Assembly: GCA_019236735.1 (NCBI GenBank)
Contig: JAFAIM010000019.1
Span: forward strand, 62,001-126,000
DNA from: Burkholderiaceae bacterium
Lineage (GTDB): Bacteria; Pseudomonadota; Gammaproteobacteria; Burkholderiales; Burkholderiaceae_F
Length of the DNA stretch: 64,000 bases
Direction: 5' to 3'
Below the pieces are notes generated by a model, which was given only the letters and a program-made list of their open reading frames with translations, was not told where the DNA came from and did not search any database. Shown here in pieces: positions 62,289 through 64,000 of this stretch. Position 1 is the first letter of the stretch, and each line of letters starts with the position of its first letter. The position numbers and the translations under genes were made by a program.

Positions 62289-62861
62289 TCAAGCGGGATC
62301 GTTCGATCGGGATCGGCGCTCGGGAAGCATGCGCTGAAATACGCCGTCCCGGTCGAACACCAGGTGCTTGAGCGCGGCGAGGATGTGCAAAACGATCAAC
62401 ACCGCGAAGATCCAAGCGACTAGCCGGTGCCAGTCGGCGAACCGGCCGCGCAGCGCGGGATCGTCCCATCCCCAGTGCGGCAACGGAATTCCGAACAGCT
62501 TCGGGCCGTACGCGCTGAAGGACGATGTCAGGTAGCCGAAAGCGGTCACGAAGACCATCAGCAGGTAGAACAGGGTGTGGTTCCATCCGGCGGCCGTGCG
62601 CTCCCACCGCGGCATCGTCGCCGGCAGCTCGGGCGCGCGGTGGCGGCTGCGCCAGATGATCAACAAGATGATGAAGCCGCCGGTCAAAATGCCGACCGAT
62701 TTGTGCAGGTTGAAATACAAACCGCGTGCCGCCGTGTTCTTCGGAACGCCGACCATGTACGCGCCGGTTGCGAGCAAAACGAGCACGCCGATCGCAATGA
62801 TCCAGTGCAGCATCACGGCGAAACGCGGATAGGTCCTGCTGGCGATCGCTTCGGAGGTCAT
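62289..62861 (-). CDS. Cytochrome b561
   Basis: This 190-residue inner-membrane dihaem cytochrome has four helices. Haem ligands are most likely His19 ('VMLHWIIA'), His53 ('FNLHKSVG') and two later His ('WHRLVAWIF' and 'IVLHILAALKHL'). It moves electrons between quinol and a redox partner, such as superoxide in the E. coli CybB type. It follows the PhnE-like permease gene by ten bases on the same strand. Confidence 0.9.
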   Translation of the reverse strand: MTSEAIASRTYPRFAVMLHWIIAIGVLVLLATGAYMVGVPKNTAARGLYFNLHKSVGILTGGFIILLIIWRSRHRAPELPATMPRWERTAAGWNHTLFYLLMVFVTAFGYLTSSFSAYGPKLFGIPLPHWGWDDPALRGRFADWHRLVAWIFAVLIVLHILAALKHLVFDRDGVFQRMLPERRSRSNDPA

Positions 62862-62871
62862 TTTTCCCGCG

Positions 62872-63693
62872 TTATCGAGTCATCGCGCGCCGCACGAGAT
62901 AGCTCGCACCGTCGACTGCCAGCACCAATGCCAGCGTCGCAAGCAAGACTGTGGCGGTGCGCGCCATCTGAAACAGCTCGAGATGGTAGCTGAGCAGCTG
63001 GCCCAGCCCGCCTGCTCCGACCACCCCCAGGATCGTCGCCGCCCGGATGTTGTTCTCCCACCGGTACAGCGTGTACGAGAGAAGTTGCGGCGCGATCTGG
63101 GGCAGCGTCGCATATAAAAGCACCTGCGCCGGGCGCGCGCCCTGCGCCCGCAGCGCGAATGACGGGCCGGGAGGCGCATTCTCGATCGCTTCAGCAAACA
63201 GACGACCCAGAACTCCGGTCGTGTGCAATGTCAGCGCGAGCGTGCCCGCCATGGGACCAAGTCCTGCGGCGATCAGCATCAGCGACGCCCACACCAGTTC
63301 CGGAATCGCGCGCAGCGCATTGAGCAGCAGCCGCGTCAGGATTCGCGCCAGCGGGCGCGCGTGCGTTCGCGCTGCCGGCAGTGCAAGCAACAGGCCGAAC
63401 AGCGCCGGCAGGATGGTGCCAAGCGCCGACATCGCCAGCGTTTCCGCGGTGGCAAGAGCGACCTTGCGTGCGAACGGCGGCGAAAGGTCGGGTGGGAAGA
63501 ACTCGGCGGCGAACTTGCTCATCGCTTTCGCCGCCTCAGCCGACCACAGCTGGCTCCACTGCAGGTCCAAGCTCCAAAAGCTGGCCGCGGCGAGCGCGAG
63601 CGCGCCCAGTGCGATCAGGGCCGCGCGCCCTCGCAGCTCGATCAGGTGCCTCGGTAGCTCGACGGCGCTTGGGGTGGTTGGACCCAATCTCAT
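62872..63693 (-). CDS. phnE: Phosphonate-type ABC transporter permease (PhnE)
   Basis: This 273-residue inner-membrane permease has about six helices; 'ALRAIPELVWASLMLIAAGL' and 'ENNIRAATILGVVGAGGLGQ' are the PhnE signatures, the second being the EAA-type loop. It is the second of two PhnE-like genes, as in other two-permease phosphonate or phosphite transporters. I chose the ATG at 63693; an in-frame Met 17 codons upstream would overlap the previous gene. Confidence 0.9.
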   Translation of the reverse strand: MRLGPTTPSAVELPRHLIELRGRAALIALGALALAAASFWSLDLQWSQLWSAEAAKAMSKFAAEFFPPDLSPPFARKVALATAETLAMSALGTILPALFGLLLALPAARTHARPLARILTRLLLNALRAIPELVWASLMLIAAGLGPMAGTLALTLHTTGVLGRLFAEAIENAPPGPSFALRAQGARPAQVLLYATLPQIAPQLLSYTLYRWENNIRAATILGVVGAGGLGQLLSYHLELFQMARTATVLLATLALVLAVDGASYLVRRAMTR

Positions 63694-63706
63694 GTGCCGT
63701 GTCCGT

Positions 63707-64000
63707 TCATCGCAGCATCCGCCGCAGCCACGCGCTGAGCGCATCCGCCAGCGCGACCAGCGCGATGAACACCAGCAGCATCGTCGCCACCTCGTTGCCG
63801 GCGAGCATCTTCAGAGAGCTGTCCATCTGTTGCCCCAGTCCCCCGGCTCCGACGAAACCCAGCACGACCGAGGAGCGGATCGCGCACTCCCAGCGGTAGA
63901 TCGTGTACGAAGTCAGTTCCGTGGCGGCCTGCGGCAGCAGCCCGTACAGGAACGCCTGCACGCGGCCGCTACCGTTGGCGAGCAGCGTGCGGGTCGGATG
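63707..64000 (-). CDS. phnE: Phosphonate-type ABC transporter permease (PhnE), C-terminal part
   Basis: The last 97 residues of a second PhnE-like permease enter from the right edge; the frame stays open to the last base. 'GLLPQAATELTSYTIYRWEC' and 'VVLGFVGAGGLGQQMD' match the C-terminal EAA loop of PhnE. It lies 13 bases upstream of the complete copy, so the two probably form a heterodimer. The ATPase PhnC and receptor PhnD are expected further to the right, outside the window. Confidence 0.88.
   Translation of the reverse strand, partial: HPTRTLLANGSGRVQAFLYGLLPQAATELTSYTIYRWECAIRSSVVLGFVGAGGLGQQMDSSLKMLAGNEVATMLLVFIALVALADALSAWLRRMLR

Overview
The window is about 66% G+C by eye, densely packed, and reads as the chromosome of a betaproteobacterium, most likely of the order Burkholderiales. 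The order DUF502 gene - aspS - nudB - endonuclease/exonuclease/phosphatase protein - clsB at the left edge is typical of that order. The SWIB protein with an H1-like tail, the beta-class glutathione transferase and the TRAP and Liv transporters fit as well. No rRNA, tRNA, CRISPR array, prophage or intact insertion sequence was seen. Genes are often joined by 4-base stop/start overlaps (ATGA, GTGA, TTGA), and several starts are GTG or TTG.

Layout. 1-4655: a housekeeping run (DUF502, aspS, nudB, EEP hydrolase, clsB). 4671-7127: a minus-strand pair, an ArnT/PMT-like glycosyltransferase and a PAP2 phosphatase. 7128-12163: SWIB/H1-like DNA-binding protein with its own promoter and terminator, a cytoplasmic trypsin-like protein, an HNH nuclease, an MFS transporter and a CYTH-CHAD protein. 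12160-29012: a complete type I secretion locus. A divergent family 4 glycosyltransferase faces an ABC exporter, a lipoprotein, a 2899-residue RTX protein with an N-terminal class 3 lipase domain, a HlyD-type adaptor and a TolC-type outer-membrane channel. 29019-31653: a minus-strand operon of mtnA, a class II aldolase and a degenerate EAL protein. 31951-34698: an ADP-forming acyl-CoA synthetase fused to a GNAT acetyltransferase.

34798-45106: a glutathione transferase, a short DUF4440-like protein, and a fatty-acid or acyl-CoA degradation operon. That operon runs TetR regulator, acyl-CoA dehydrogenase, HADH-ECH fusion, thiolase, isomerase-like crotonase, thioesterase, SDR and GST. A perfect palindrome sits just upstream of the regulator. 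45230-45872: a small MazE/AbrB-PIN toxin-antitoxin pair with a clear palindromic operator over its promoter. 45903-51542: an MmgE/PrpD protein opposite two tandem TRAP solute receptors and the DctQ and DctM permeases. 51674-53398: two convergent genes of unknown role, one of them a transposase-like helix-turn-helix joined to a proline-rich linker and an unrecognised C-terminal domain. 53635-61554: an acyl-CoA synthetase and a full Liv-type ABC transporter (LivG, a 22-codon mini-ORF, LivF, receptor, LivH, LivM), ending in a fused receptor-permease of the glycine-betaine type. 61751-64000: DUF1097 membrane protein, cytochrome b561, and one complete and one partial PhnE-type phosphonate permease.

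Together the genes suggest a free-living heterotroph that takes up organic acids and amino acids, degrades acyl-CoAs, and secretes a very large calcium-binding lipase. The parts least explained by known families are the lipoprotein inside the secretion locus, the EAL protein in the mtnA operon, the helix-turn-helix/proline-rich protein, the mini-ORF between livG and livF, and several paired dyads in intergenic DNA.
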